Assembly (NCBI GenBank): GCA_964358485.1 | Contig: CAYHPY010000030.1 | Coordinates: 1-40,612, forward strand | Source: CAYHPY01 sp964358485 | GTDB lineage: Bacteria; Elusimicrobiota; Elusimicrobia; UBA1565; UBA9628 | DNA: 40,612 nucleotides | Reading direction: 5' to 3' | Notes under the pieces: generated by a model | The model's input: the letters and a program-made list of their open reading frames with translations, nothing else | The model's database searches: none | What the model was told of the DNA's origin: nothing | In this document: in pieces, positions 33,688-40,612 of the stretch | Numbering within the stretch: position 1 is the stretch's first letter | Layout of the letters: each line of letters opens with the position of its first letter | Made by a program: the position numbers and the translations under genes

Positions 33688-34227
33688 ATGACGGCTGGAA
33701 TGGACCGGATCGAAGGAGCGCGGGGAGCGGGCCGGGCGCCCGTCGGGCGGTCCGTGTCCGCCCGGAAAGGCCGCTCGGGGCGCAAGGGCCCCGGGCAGGT
33801 GCTTGTCGAAATGCTCCTGGTCCTGCCGATCTTCTTTACCATCATCTTCACGATCATGGAGCTCGGCAACGTCGCGTTCCAGGTGATTCTTTTCAACCAC
33901 GCCCTTTTCGAAACCGTGCGCTACGGCTCGATGACCGTGACTCCGAGTCTGGGCGGCTCTCCCAACATCTCCGTCAACGCTTTGGACGAATTCCTGAGCA
34001 AGAAGATTCTGGCCACCGCCCACGTCATCTCGGCCCGCGCCGACCCGGCTCCGTTCGACGACCGGCAGGCGGGGGTCCGCAACAACGATCTGGTCGTGAC
34101 CGCCACCTATCCGATTCCCCTGATTTTCCCGTTCAGCAATTTCATCCTCTCCAAGCCGCCGGGCAGCGGCCACCGGGAGATCACTTTGACCCAGAGGATG
34201 CCGATCGAGCGGCCCTTGGATAAATAA
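33688..34227 (+). CDS. TadE-like pseudopilin
   Basis: 179 residues. After a basic leader of about 36 residues (ending KGPG) comes QVLVEMLLVLPIFFTIIFTIMELG. This has the same G-Q-x-x-V-E motif as the two Flp pilins, with Glu at +5, followed by a single long hydrophobic helix, the mark of TadE-like minor pseudopilins processed by the Tad prepilin peptidase. The remainder (about 70-179) is an extracytoplasmic mixed alpha/beta domain. TadE is required for Flp pilus assembly in systems where it has been tested. GGAGG lies 11 bases before ATG 33688. The stop is two bases from the cpaB start. Confidence 0.85.
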   Translation: MTAGMDRIEGARGAGRAPVGRSVSARKGRSGRKGPGQVLVEMLLVLPIFFTIIFTIMELGNVAFQVILFNHALFETVRYGSMTVTPSLGGSPNISVNALDEFLSKKILATAHVISARADPAPFDDRQAGVRNNDLVVTATYPIPLIFPFSNFILSKPPGSGHREITLTQRMPIERPLDK

Positions 34228-34229
34228 CC

Positions 34230-34985
34230 ATGGAAAAGAAAGGCGTGTTGATTCCGATGCTCCTGGCCATCGCGGCGGCCATGTTCTACATGATGGTCCT
34301 CACCAGCAAGGAAAAGGCCTTGTCGGGCTCCTATGAGATGGGCCAGGTCCTCATTTCCCGGTTCGACATCCCGGAAAGAACCATCCTAAAGGAAGACATG
34401 GTCGAAGTTTTGGCCATCCCCCGGAAATTCATGGAGCAGGACGCCTTCGAGGTCAAGACCCCTTCGGACATCAAGATGGTCGCCAACCTGGTCACGCGCA
34501 TCCGCATCCCGAAAGGCAACCAGATATCGCAGGCGGCTCTGATCGCGATGTCTCCCGAGGCCGGCTTGAGCGTGAAAGTCCCTCCCGGCTACCGCGGCGC
34601 CGTGCTCGGCCTGGATCCGGAGCTCAAGGCCCTGGTCAAGCCGGGAGACCGCGTGGACATCCTGGTCACTTTCGACGCCCAGATGGCCGACAACCGCAAG
34701 GAGAAGGTGACGGCCACCATCCTGCAGAACGTGCTGGTGATCGCCGTCGGGACCAATATGGGAATGGGCATGACCGCCAAGCAGTTCCAGGACCAGGGCA
34801 AGAAGGAGGACAAGATGGCGGCGTTCTCCGAGAAGGCCGCCGTCAGCCTCGCGCTCAATCCCAACGAGGCCCAGTATTTGGCTTTGGCCGTCAAGCAGGG
34901 AGAGACCACCGTGATTTTGAGAGGTTTGGGGGATGTGGAGATGCATCCCATGGAGATGGCGAGTTTCAGAAAGCTTTTCCGTTGA
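34230..34985 (+). CDS. cpaB: Flp pilus assembly protein CpaB/RcpC
   Basis: 251 residues. An N-terminal membrane helix (VLIPMLLAIAAAMFYMMVL) is followed by a SAF domain (about 40-100, VLISRFDIPERTILKEDMVEVLAIP) and the RcpC/CpaB core (about 110-170), including VPPGYRGAVLGLD and KALVKPGDRVDILVTFD, then TILQNVLVIAVG. The periplasmic protein associates with the Tad secretin and is thought to help gate or modify the pilus channel. The length is normal. No clear Shine-Dalgarno precedes ATG 34230; only two bases separate it from the TadE-like stop, so re-initiation is likely. Confidence 0.93.
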   Translation: MEKKGVLIPMLLAIAAAMFYMMVLTSKEKALSGSYEMGQVLISRFDIPERTILKEDMVEVLAIPRKFMEQDAFEVKTPSDIKMVANLVTRIRIPKGNQISQAALIAMSPEAGLSVKVPPGYRGAVLGLDPELKALVKPGDRVDILVTFDAQMADNRKEKVTATILQNVLVIAVGTNMGMGMTAKQFQDQGKKEDKMAAFSEKAAVSLALNPNEAQYLALAVKQGETTVILRGLGDVEMHPMEMASFRKLFR

Positions 34986-35043
34986 GCCGTTAATAGACGC
35001 AAGGACGACATAAGCGCCGGGCTGACGCAAAAGGTTCGACACC

Positions 35044-35808
35044 ATGAAACGACAACTGCGCAGGAGCGCGCTGTGCCTCGCCGCGATGGCGGCGGTCCTG
35101 GGGGCCGGAGAAGTCCGCGCCCAGCCTGAGGACTCGCTGATCGCCGTTTCGGCGGACATCGTCGAGATTTCGGGATCGGTCGCCAGGGACCACGGGTTTT
35201 CCTGGGGACCTTTCCAAACCGGCATCCAGTTCGCCGAAAAGGTGGGGGCCGCCGGGCCGGGTCTGTACCAGGTCGGAGATTTCGCGAGAATGACCGCGCT
35301 ACAAACATCGTTGAAGCTGCTCGAAACCGAAGGCAAGGCCCAGCTCCTGTCCAACCCCAAGGTGATCGTCCAGGCCGGTTCCCAGGCGAACTTCGTCGTC
35401 GGCGGCGACCAGCCTTACCCGGTGACCAACAACCAGGGGGTCGGCGTGGAATTCAAGAAGTTCGGGGTGATCCTGAACATCCTGCCGGTCATCAATCCCA
35501 ATAAGAAGGACACCATCCGGGCCGAGGCCCAGTTGGAGGTCTCCACCCCCGACTTCTCCAAGCCGGTCACCGTGGGCAACACCTCGGTTCCCTCCCTGAC
35601 CACCCGCCAGGTTCAGACCTCGGTTGAGGTCAAGAGCGGGGAGACCCTGGTCCTGGGGGGGCTCAAGTCCAGCTCCAAAAACGTGACCAAGACGCGGGTC
35701 CCCTTTCTCGGACGGATTCCGATCATCGGGTTTTTATTCACCAACACGAACATCATCGAGGAGCAGAAATCCCTGTTCCTCTTCATCACCATGGAGATCG
35801 TCAAATAA
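35044..35808 (+). CDS. cpaC: Short secretin of the Tad system (CpaC/RcpA-like)
   Basis: 254 residues. The signal peptide is about 1-27 (ending VRA-QP). The secretin domain then starts almost immediately: IAVSADIVEISGSVARDHG (about residues 32-50), LKLLETEGKAQLLSNPKVIV, GGDQPYPV, FGVILNILPVI, TTRQVQTSVEVKSGETLVLGGL, and VPFLGRIPIIGFLF near the end. All strand motifs of the outer-membrane secretin barrel are there. The N-terminal periplasmic parts usual in CpaC (N0/BON-type domains, total length about 400-600) are absent. Either the barrel works alone or another protein supplies the periplasmic ring. The stop and the next start share one base (TAATG). Confidence 0.88.
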   Translation: MKRQLRRSALCLAAMAAVLGAGEVRAQPEDSLIAVSADIVEISGSVARDHGFSWGPFQTGIQFAEKVGAAGPGLYQVGDFARMTALQTSLKLLETEGKAQLLSNPKVIVQAGSQANFVVGGDQPYPVTNNQGVGVEFKKFGVILNILPVINPNKKDTIRAEAQLEVSTPDFSKPVTVGNTSVPSLTTRQVQTSVEVKSGETLVLGGLKSSSKNVTKTRVPFLGRIPIIGFLFTNTNIIEEQKSLFLFITMEIVK

Positions 35809-38090
35809 TGGCGGATGAATCGCCGGCCCCGACCGAATCAGGCAGATCCGCCCGGGAGCCTTGCCGGGTGGTCGCTTTTACCGGCCCCAAGGAAGGGGTC
35901 GGCAAGAGCACGATCGCCTTGAACCTGGCCTTGGCCTGGGCGGGGAGCCAAAACCGGAAGGTCATCATCGTTCAGATGGATCCGCTCTGCCGGACGGATT
36001 TGGGTTTTTTGCTCGGGGTCCAGCCGCCGATCCCGACTTTGTGGAGCATGCTGAGCCTGGCCGGAGAGTCCGCCACCGGAGGGATCGGCAAGCTCCTCCG
36101 CGGCCGAATTCCCATCACGCAATACGGTGTGGGAGTTCTGCCTTTGGCCACCAAGCGCGAGGAGTTCAAGAGCCTTTCCTCCCAATCGATCGTCAAGATT
36201 CTGAGCGCTCTGTCGGAGTCGTACGACCTTTTCCTGGACGTGGATCCCTACTTTCCGATGCAGGTTTTCTCCTTCGACCTGGCCGACATCATCTATTGGG
36301 TTTCCCTGCCCCAACGGGCCCACTTCGAGGCGACTTACAACCTTTTCACGGAATTCAAAACCCTCCATTTCGCCATGGAGAAGTTCGAAATCATCGTCAA
36401 CCAGTGCAACCTTCCCGGCGCCATCGCCCCCAAGGAGGTGGACCGCTTTTTCGGGGTGATGCAGAAAAAGGTCCTCAGCTACTTGCCCTGGGAGGACCTC
36501 CTGCCGGAGTACGCCAACACCCAGAGAATCCTCGTGGTGGAAAACCTCCAGAGCGATTGGGTCAAGGGGCTCCGCACGCTGTTGGGGCGCACCTTGGAGG
36601 TCAAACCCACCCTCAAGCATTGGGACACCAATGTCACCTCGGAAGAATTGACGGAGGGGGCCGACCTCCTCTGGAAGCCGTCGGCCAAACCCGCCGCCGA
36701 AAAATCTTCCGAAAAAAAATCGGCGGCGACCCCCGTCGGCGGCCCCGAGCCGGAGGGCTGGGACGAGCTCAAGATGAAGATGCACAAGCTCGTCGTGGCC
36801 GCCATGGAAACCGAGCGCATCAGGATTTCCGACGACCCCAAGCAGAACGACGAGAACCGGACGCGCGTGGGCGCCATCATCGACACTCTTTTGCAGCGGG
36901 AGCCGAATCTGGTCCTTTCGCGCCAACAGCGCGAGCAGTTCTCCACCGAGCTCGTCGATGAGATTCTGGGCCTGGGGCCGCTCCAGGTTCTGCTCCGGGA
37001 CCCGGGCATCAACGAGATCATGGTCAACGCCTTCGACAAGGTCTACATCGAGGAAAAAGGAAACCTGAAGCTCCTGCCCATGCGTTTTCGCAACAACGAC
37101 CAAGTCGTCCAGGTCATCAAACGCATCGTCGCTCCCGTCGGCCGGCGCATCGACGAATCCGTGCCCCTGGTGGACGCGCGGCTCAAGGACGGTTCCCGGG
37201 TCAACGCCATCATCGCCCCGCTGGCCGTCTCCGGCCCGACTTTGACCATCCGGCGCTTTTCCGCCAAGCCCTTCACCGGCGAGCAGCTCATGTCCTTCGG
37301 CGCGATCGTTCCGGACATGCTTAATTTCATCCGGGACGCCGTGATCGTCCGCAAGAACATCATCGTCTCGGGCGGCACCGGAACCGGGAAAACCACCTTT
37401 CTCAACATGTGCTCCAACTACATCCCCCAGGGAGAGCGCATCATCACCGTGGAGGACACCGCCGAGCTCAATCTGATGGCCGAGCATTGGATCCGCCTGG
37501 AAAGCCGCCCGCCCAACATCGAAGGCAAAGGCGAGGTCACCATCCGCGACCTGATCAAGAACTGCCTGCGGATGCGCCCCGACCGGATCATCGTCGGCGA
37601 GTGCCGCGGCGGCGAGGCCCTGGACATGCTGCAGGCGATGAACACCGGCCACGAAGGCTCCCTGGCGACCATCCACGCCAACACCCCCAAGGACGGGCTG
37701 TCCCGCCTTTCGGCGATGTGCTTGATGGCCGGCACCGACCTTCCGATCTCGGTTTTGGTCGACATGATCTCGAGCGCCGTGCACCTTTTCGTTCAGCTGA
37801 CGCGCTTCTCGGACGGCAAGCGCCGGGTGACCTTCATCACGGAAATCACCGGCAAAGACGGGGTGATGTTCAAGATGCAGGACCTCTTCCTGTTCCACCT
37901 GCGCACCGTCACCGCCGAAGGCAAGACCATGGGGGATTTCGAGGCCTGCGGGAACGTGCCCACCTTTTACCCGGAGTTCAAGCACAAAGGCATCGAGATG
38001 CCCCTCGCCCTTTTCGCGACCGCCGAGCAAAAGAAAACGGGCGTGGTCCCCAAGGGCCCCGGCCTTGAGGGGCATACCTCCTCGAGATGA
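35808..38090 (+). CDS. Fused CpaE-CpaF (TadZ-TadA) ATPase
   Basis: 760 residues in one intact frame. Residues about 15-290 are a MinD/ParA-like ATPase of the CpaE/TadZ type, with deviant Walker A GPKEGVGKST (about 26-35) and IVQMDPLCRTDLGFLLG. No receiver-like domain precedes it. A Lys/Ser/Ala-rich linker (about 288-318) joins it to a complete CpaF/TadA secretion ATPase (about 320-750). That part has the N-terminal helical domain (ELVDEILGLGPLQVLL), Walker A GGTGTGKT (about 522-529), the Asp box, Walker B RPDRIIVGECRGGEA and the His box GHEGSLATIHANTP. CpaF powers pilus assembly; CpaE-type proteins position the machine. Fusion gives a 1:1 ratio and obligate co-localisation. It shares a base with the secretin stop and overlaps tadB by 4 bp. 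Confidence 0.93.
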   Translation: MADESPAPTESGRSAREPCRVVAFTGPKEGVGKSTIALNLALAWAGSQNRKVIIVQMDPLCRTDLGFLLGVQPPIPTLWSMLSLAGESATGGIGKLLRGRIPITQYGVGVLPLATKREEFKSLSSQSIVKILSALSESYDLFLDVDPYFPMQVFSFDLADIIYWVSLPQRAHFEATYNLFTEFKTLHFAMEKFEIIVNQCNLPGAIAPKEVDRFFGVMQKKVLSYLPWEDLLPEYANTQRILVVENLQSDWVKGLRTLLGRTLEVKPTLKHWDTNVTSEELTEGADLLWKPSAKPAAEKSSEKKSAATPVGGPEPEGWDELKMKMHKLVVAAMETERIRISDDPKQNDENRTRVGAIIDTLLQREPNLVLSRQQREQFSTELVDEILGLGPLQVLLRDPGINEIMVNAFDKVYIEEKGNLKLLPMRFRNNDQVVQVIKRIVAPVGRRIDESVPLVDARLKDGSRVNAIIAPLAVSGPTLTIRRFSAKPFTGEQLMSFGAIVPDMLNFIRDAVIVRKNIIVSGGTGTGKTTFLNMCSNYIPQGERIITVEDTAELNLMAEHWIRLESRPPNIEGKGEVTIRDLIKNCLRMRPDRIIVGECRGGEALDMLQAMNTGHEGSLATIHANTPKDGLSRLSAMCLMAGTDLPISVLVDMISSAVHLFVQLTRFSDGKRRVTFITEITGKDGVMFKMQDLFLFHLRTVTAEGKTMGDFEACGNVPTFYPEFKHKGIEMPLALFATAEQKKTGVVPKGPGLEGHTSSR

Positions 38091-39658
38091 GCAATACGAT
38101 CCTCCCCCACCGGCGGCGAGCGAATCGAGGCTCCTGTATTTTCTCTTTTATGGTTCCGTCCCTTCTCTCGTTGCCGTTGCTGTTCGTTCCGTTCTCCGTT
38201 GACGCCCAAATCTTCTCTCCTCAAGACATCAAGTTCCTGGTGGATAAGACCGATGGGGCCGAGGCTAAGACCCAGGTTTTTTACCACTATTTCAAAAAGG
38301 ACCGGGACCCCGCCCTCGCCCCGCCCAAGTGGATCGACGAGACCTTGGACGCCATGCTCAAAAAGCCCGTCTGGCAGGATCCCGAGGAGGGCATCCTCAA
38401 CGAGGCCCAGCTCTGGCAGGCCCCCTCCTCCGTGCTCTACGAATTCTTCGAGATCGTCCGGAAATCCTTTCCCCCGACCGACGGCGGGCAGTTGATCCAG
38501 CCGGGGTCCCTGGTGCGGGACTACGAGGACAACCGCATCCGGTTCCAAATGTCGCTGGACCGCCTTTACCGCGCCCGCTTGGGGAACTCCCTCGGGGGCC
38601 GGGGACGGGCCGTGCTGGCCAATTTCGAGCTGATCCACAAAGAGATGGACTCGGTGATGGACGGCCTGACCTCCAACGAAAACGCCCGGTATCGGGAGGC
38701 CGTGATGGCGATCGGAGCCTTGACCCTCTACGCCTTCAACGCCCTCAACAGCCCGCCGCGGGGCTACGCGCCTCCGGGGGCGGAGAAAAAAGGCAGCGCG
38801 GGGCTCTCCACGGGCTTCAAGCTTGCCGGCATGGCGTTGATCTTCATCGGAGGCTGGCTGGTGGGTTCGCTCAACGAGGCCAAGATCACGCAGGCCATGG
38901 AGGACTACAAGGTCAAGGCCAAGGACTGGGCTCACGAATACGAGCGGCAGTTCATGACCATCAAGATCCATTACTTGGTCGGCATTCCGGCGGCGCTCGG
39001 TTTTCTGGTCGGTCTGCTGACCTTCGACCCGTTCGGCTTCTTCATCTTCACCGGCTTCGGGATCTACGGAGGGCTCAACTTCCCCGGCTACCTCCTCAAG
39101 AACATCAAATTCCGCCGCGGCCTGAAAGTGGAAGCCCAGCTCATGGACGCCATGATCCTGATGTCCAACGGCCTGAAGGCGGGCGTCGACATCGTGCAAT
39201 GCTTCGAACTCGTCCAGCGGGACCTCCAGCCCCCGATCTCCGAGGAGTTCGGCCTGTGCGTGAAGAACTACCAGCTCGGGACCCCTCTGGAGAAGGCGTT
39301 GGACGGAATCACCGACCGCGTCCAGAGCCGTCTGCTGGCCTACATGATCAAGGCCATCATCATCCAGCGGTCGGTCGGCGGCAACCTGACCAAGATTTTC
39401 GACCGAATCGTGGAGAACATCCGGGAGGAGTCCAAGCTCGCTGAAAAAACCGCCGCCATGACCGCCCAGCAGCGCATCCAGGCCATCGTCGTCGGCCTCA
39501 TGCCCTGGGTCATGCTCGTCGTGATGTTCGCCTTCCAGCCGAAGGTCATGAAAGATTTTTATTTCAGCCCGATCGGCATGATTACGCTTCTCTTCTGCAC
39601 TTTCTGGATCGGGGTGGGGATGAAGGTGGTCGACAAGCTCGGAGACATCTCGGTTTGA
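38087..39658 (+). CDS. tadB: TadB-like platform protein with an extra N-terminal extracytoplasmic domain
   Basis: 523 residues; TadB is usually about 300. The C-terminal half is the T2SF/GspF platform domain: membrane helices about 295-335 and 480-515, with between them AQLMDAMILMSNGLKAGVDIVQCFELV, YQLGTPLEKALDGI and IIIQRSVGGNLTKIFDRIVENIREE. The N-terminal half is unusual. A signal-peptide-like segment (about 18-41, FMVPSLLSLPLLFVPFSVDAQ) is followed by about 195 residues of mostly helical, charged sequence. A further membrane helix (about 245-262, AGMALIFIGGWLVGSL) comes next. The extra domain would sit in the periplasm and has no family I recognise. ATG 38087 overlaps the ATPase stop (ATGA). 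It might replace periplasmic domains missing from the short secretin. Confidence 0.85.
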   Translation: MSNTILPHRRRANRGSCIFSFMVPSLLSLPLLFVPFSVDAQIFSPQDIKFLVDKTDGAEAKTQVFYHYFKKDRDPALAPPKWIDETLDAMLKKPVWQDPEEGILNEAQLWQAPSSVLYEFFEIVRKSFPPTDGGQLIQPGSLVRDYEDNRIRFQMSLDRLYRARLGNSLGGRGRAVLANFELIHKEMDSVMDGLTSNENARYREAVMAIGALTLYAFNALNSPPRGYAPPGAEKKGSAGLSTGFKLAGMALIFIGGWLVGSLNEAKITQAMEDYKVKAKDWAHEYERQFMTIKIHYLVGIPAALGFLVGLLTFDPFGFFIFTGFGIYGGLNFPGYLLKNIKFRRGLKVEAQLMDAMILMSNGLKAGVDIVQCFELVQRDLQPPISEEFGLCVKNYQLGTPLEKALDGITDRVQSRLLAYMIKAIIIQRSVGGNLTKIFDRIVENIREESKLAEKTAAMTAQQRIQAIVVGLMPWVMLVVMFAFQPKVMKDFYFSPIGMITLLFCTFWIGVGMKVVDKLGDISV

Positions 39659-39662
39659 CGCC

Positions 39663-40562
39663 ATGAACGACACGACCATGCGCTGGATGCTGCAAATCGT
39701 GGGCTTCCTGGGCTCGGTGGCCGCCTACACGGCGGTCAGCCGGCTCCTGACCCCGCCGCCCCCCGTTTCCGACACCGATCTCTCCCTGCTGGCCAAGCGC
39801 GACGTGGGCGGGATGACTTCCTCCTTCGCCAATCTCAAGGCCGATGGGAGCCTCATCGACCGCATCGACCTATTCCTGATCCGGCATCTCCACGTCGACG
39901 TGAAGCTCGAGGAGATCTACATGCTGATGGGGCGGCCGGTCAAGCCGACTCCCCTGGACCTGCTCCATATGAAGGAGATGTTCGCGGCGGGGCTGGGCGG
40001 GGGCTTCACGCTTCTGACCGGCAACCCGATCATGCTGATCTTCGGGGTGGTCGGGTTCTTCCTGCCCGATTCCATGATGGGCGGCAAGATCCGCGCCCGC
40101 CAGGCCGAGATCATGCGGAACTTTCCCACCCTGGTCGATCTGGCGGCCCTGACCATCGAGGCCGGACTCGATTACATGAGCGCCTTCGAAAAAATCCTCA
40201 AGGCCTCCAAGGAGAAGACCGAGCTCGAGAACGAGGTCGGCAAGATGATCTCCGAGGTCCAGCTCGGCTATTCGCGCAAGGACGCGCTCAAGCGCCTGGC
40301 CATGCGCACGGGAATCCAGGAAATCCGCTCCTTCGTGGGGCTCATCATCCAGTCCGACGAGATGGGAACCAGCCTCGTCGAACTGCTCCGCAACTACGCC
40401 GCCGACATGCGCTTCCGGCGCCTCAACAAGGCCGAGAAATTGGCGGCGCAGGCCGCGACCAAGATGCTGATTCCGCTCATGATTTTCATCTTCCCGACCG
40501 TGTTCATCATGATGCTCGCGCCGATGATGAAGTCCTTGATGGCGGGGGGGTTGGGGTTCTAA
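39663..40562 (+). CDS. tadC: TadC-like pilus platform protein
   Basis: 299 residues, normal length. An N-terminal membrane helix (LQIVGFLGSVAAYTAV) and two central helices precede the T2SF domain: MRNFPTLVDLAALTIEAGLDYMSAFEKIL, YSRKDALKRLAMRTGIQEIRSFVGLIIQSDEMGTSLVE. The C-terminal pair of helices follows (MLIPLMIFIFPTVFIMMLAPMM). With TadB it forms the inner-membrane platform through which pilin subunits are assembled by CpaF. It starts four bases after the tadB stop. There is no extra domain here, in contrast to TadB. Confidence 0.94.
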   Translation: MNDTTMRWMLQIVGFLGSVAAYTAVSRLLTPPPPVSDTDLSLLAKRDVGGMTSSFANLKADGSLIDRIDLFLIRHLHVDVKLEEIYMLMGRPVKPTPLDLLHMKEMFAAGLGGGFTLLTGNPIMLIFGVVGFFLPDSMMGGKIRARQAEIMRNFPTLVDLAALTIEAGLDYMSAFEKILKASKEKTELENEVGKMISEVQLGYSRKDALKRLAMRTGIQEIRSFVGLIIQSDEMGTSLVELLRNYAADMRFRRLNKAEKLAAQAATKMLIPLMIFIFPTVFIMMLAPMMKSLMAGGLGF

Positions 40563-40590
40563 AAAACAACGACAACTTGGGGACGGAACT

Positions 40591-40612
40591 ATGGGACAAA
40601 AAAATATAAGAA
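40591..40612 (+). CDS. Start of a further gene, cut by the window edge
   Basis: ATG 40591 follows tadC after 28 A-rich bases that include GGGGACGG, a possible weak ribosome site. Only seven codons are visible (MGQKNIR). In Tad loci the next gene is often a TadD-like TPR protein or a pseudopilin, but nothing here identifies it. Confidence 0.4.

Noticed and set aside
35838..38075. 745-residue open frame on the minus strand opposite the CpaE-CpaF gene
   Set aside because: Antisense shadow of a well-supported gene; no recognisable motif or start signal.
1..40612. tRNA or rRNA genes, CRISPR arrays, insertion sequences, integrases
   Set aside because: Looked for by eye on both strands; no cloverleaf-like stretch, regular spaced repeats or transposase motifs were noticed. 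A covariance-model scan would be needed to exclude a tRNA fully.

Overview
The window is one long block of GC-rich bacterial DNA. Apart from two genes at the left edge (37-2465, minus strand), every gene from 2586 onward is on the plus strand, and most are packed with 1-4 bp stop/start overlaps (ATGA, GTGA, TTGA). The gene content is Gram-negative: PorV/PorQ-like outer-membrane barrels, a secretin, an EnvC-like factor and a CtpA-like protease. The mix of FlgD-type Ig repeat proteins, PorV-like barrels, a Tad pilus and a probable [4Fe-4S]-type TrpRS fits Elusimicrobiota or a related deep-branching Gram-negative phylum. That assignment is inference from gene content; no rRNA or other taxonomic marker is present. 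A run of 10 N at 21289-21298, preceded by a G-homopolymer stretch, marks a scaffold gap inside the EnvC-like gene.

Layout. (1) 1-3.35 kb: visibly more A/T-rich, with three unrecognised secreted proteins, one carrying HEGTH; a divergent promoter region holds a perfect 17-bp palindrome. (2) 3.1-9.9 kb: TPR protein, GT39-like membrane glycosyltransferase, large DUF4175-like coiled-coil membrane protein, CpXC protein. (3) 9.9-18 kb: housekeeping run of CCA/poly(A) polymerase-type nucleotidyltransferase, beta-carbonic anhydrase, site-2 protease, trpS, scpA, scpB, glgA and a DUF5693-like membrane protein. (4) 18-23.6 kb: envelope and division block with a proline-rich protein, FtsX-like protein, EnvC-like LytM factor, S41 protease (ctpA) and tsaD. 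No ftsE is present. (5) 23.6-33 kb: DUF2723 membrane protein, a PorV-like barrel with a coiled-coil tail, a coiled-coil/TM/propeller protein, then a giant FlgD-Ig repeat surface protein coupled to a PorV-family barrel. (6) 33.1-40.6 kb: Tad/Flp pilus locus with two Flp-type pilins, TadE-like, CpaB, a short secretin, a CpaE-CpaF fusion ATPase, a TadB with an extra secreted domain, TadC, and the first codons of another gene.

The strongest candidate for something new is the Tad locus. The MinD-like ATPase (CpaE/TadZ) and the secretion ATPase (CpaF/TadA) are one 760-aa polypeptide, the secretin has lost its N-terminal periplasmic domains, and TadB has gained a signal peptide plus about 200 extracytoplasmic residues. 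Together these suggest a rebuilt envelope-spanning pilus machine. Other notable points are a [4Fe-4S]-type TrpRS carrying an in-frame palindromic insertion; a set of sigma70-like promoters, three of them sharing TAYACTCAA, several placed so that the mRNA would start at or within a few bases of the start codon (leaderless); and an FtsX-EnvC-Ctp block with no FtsE.
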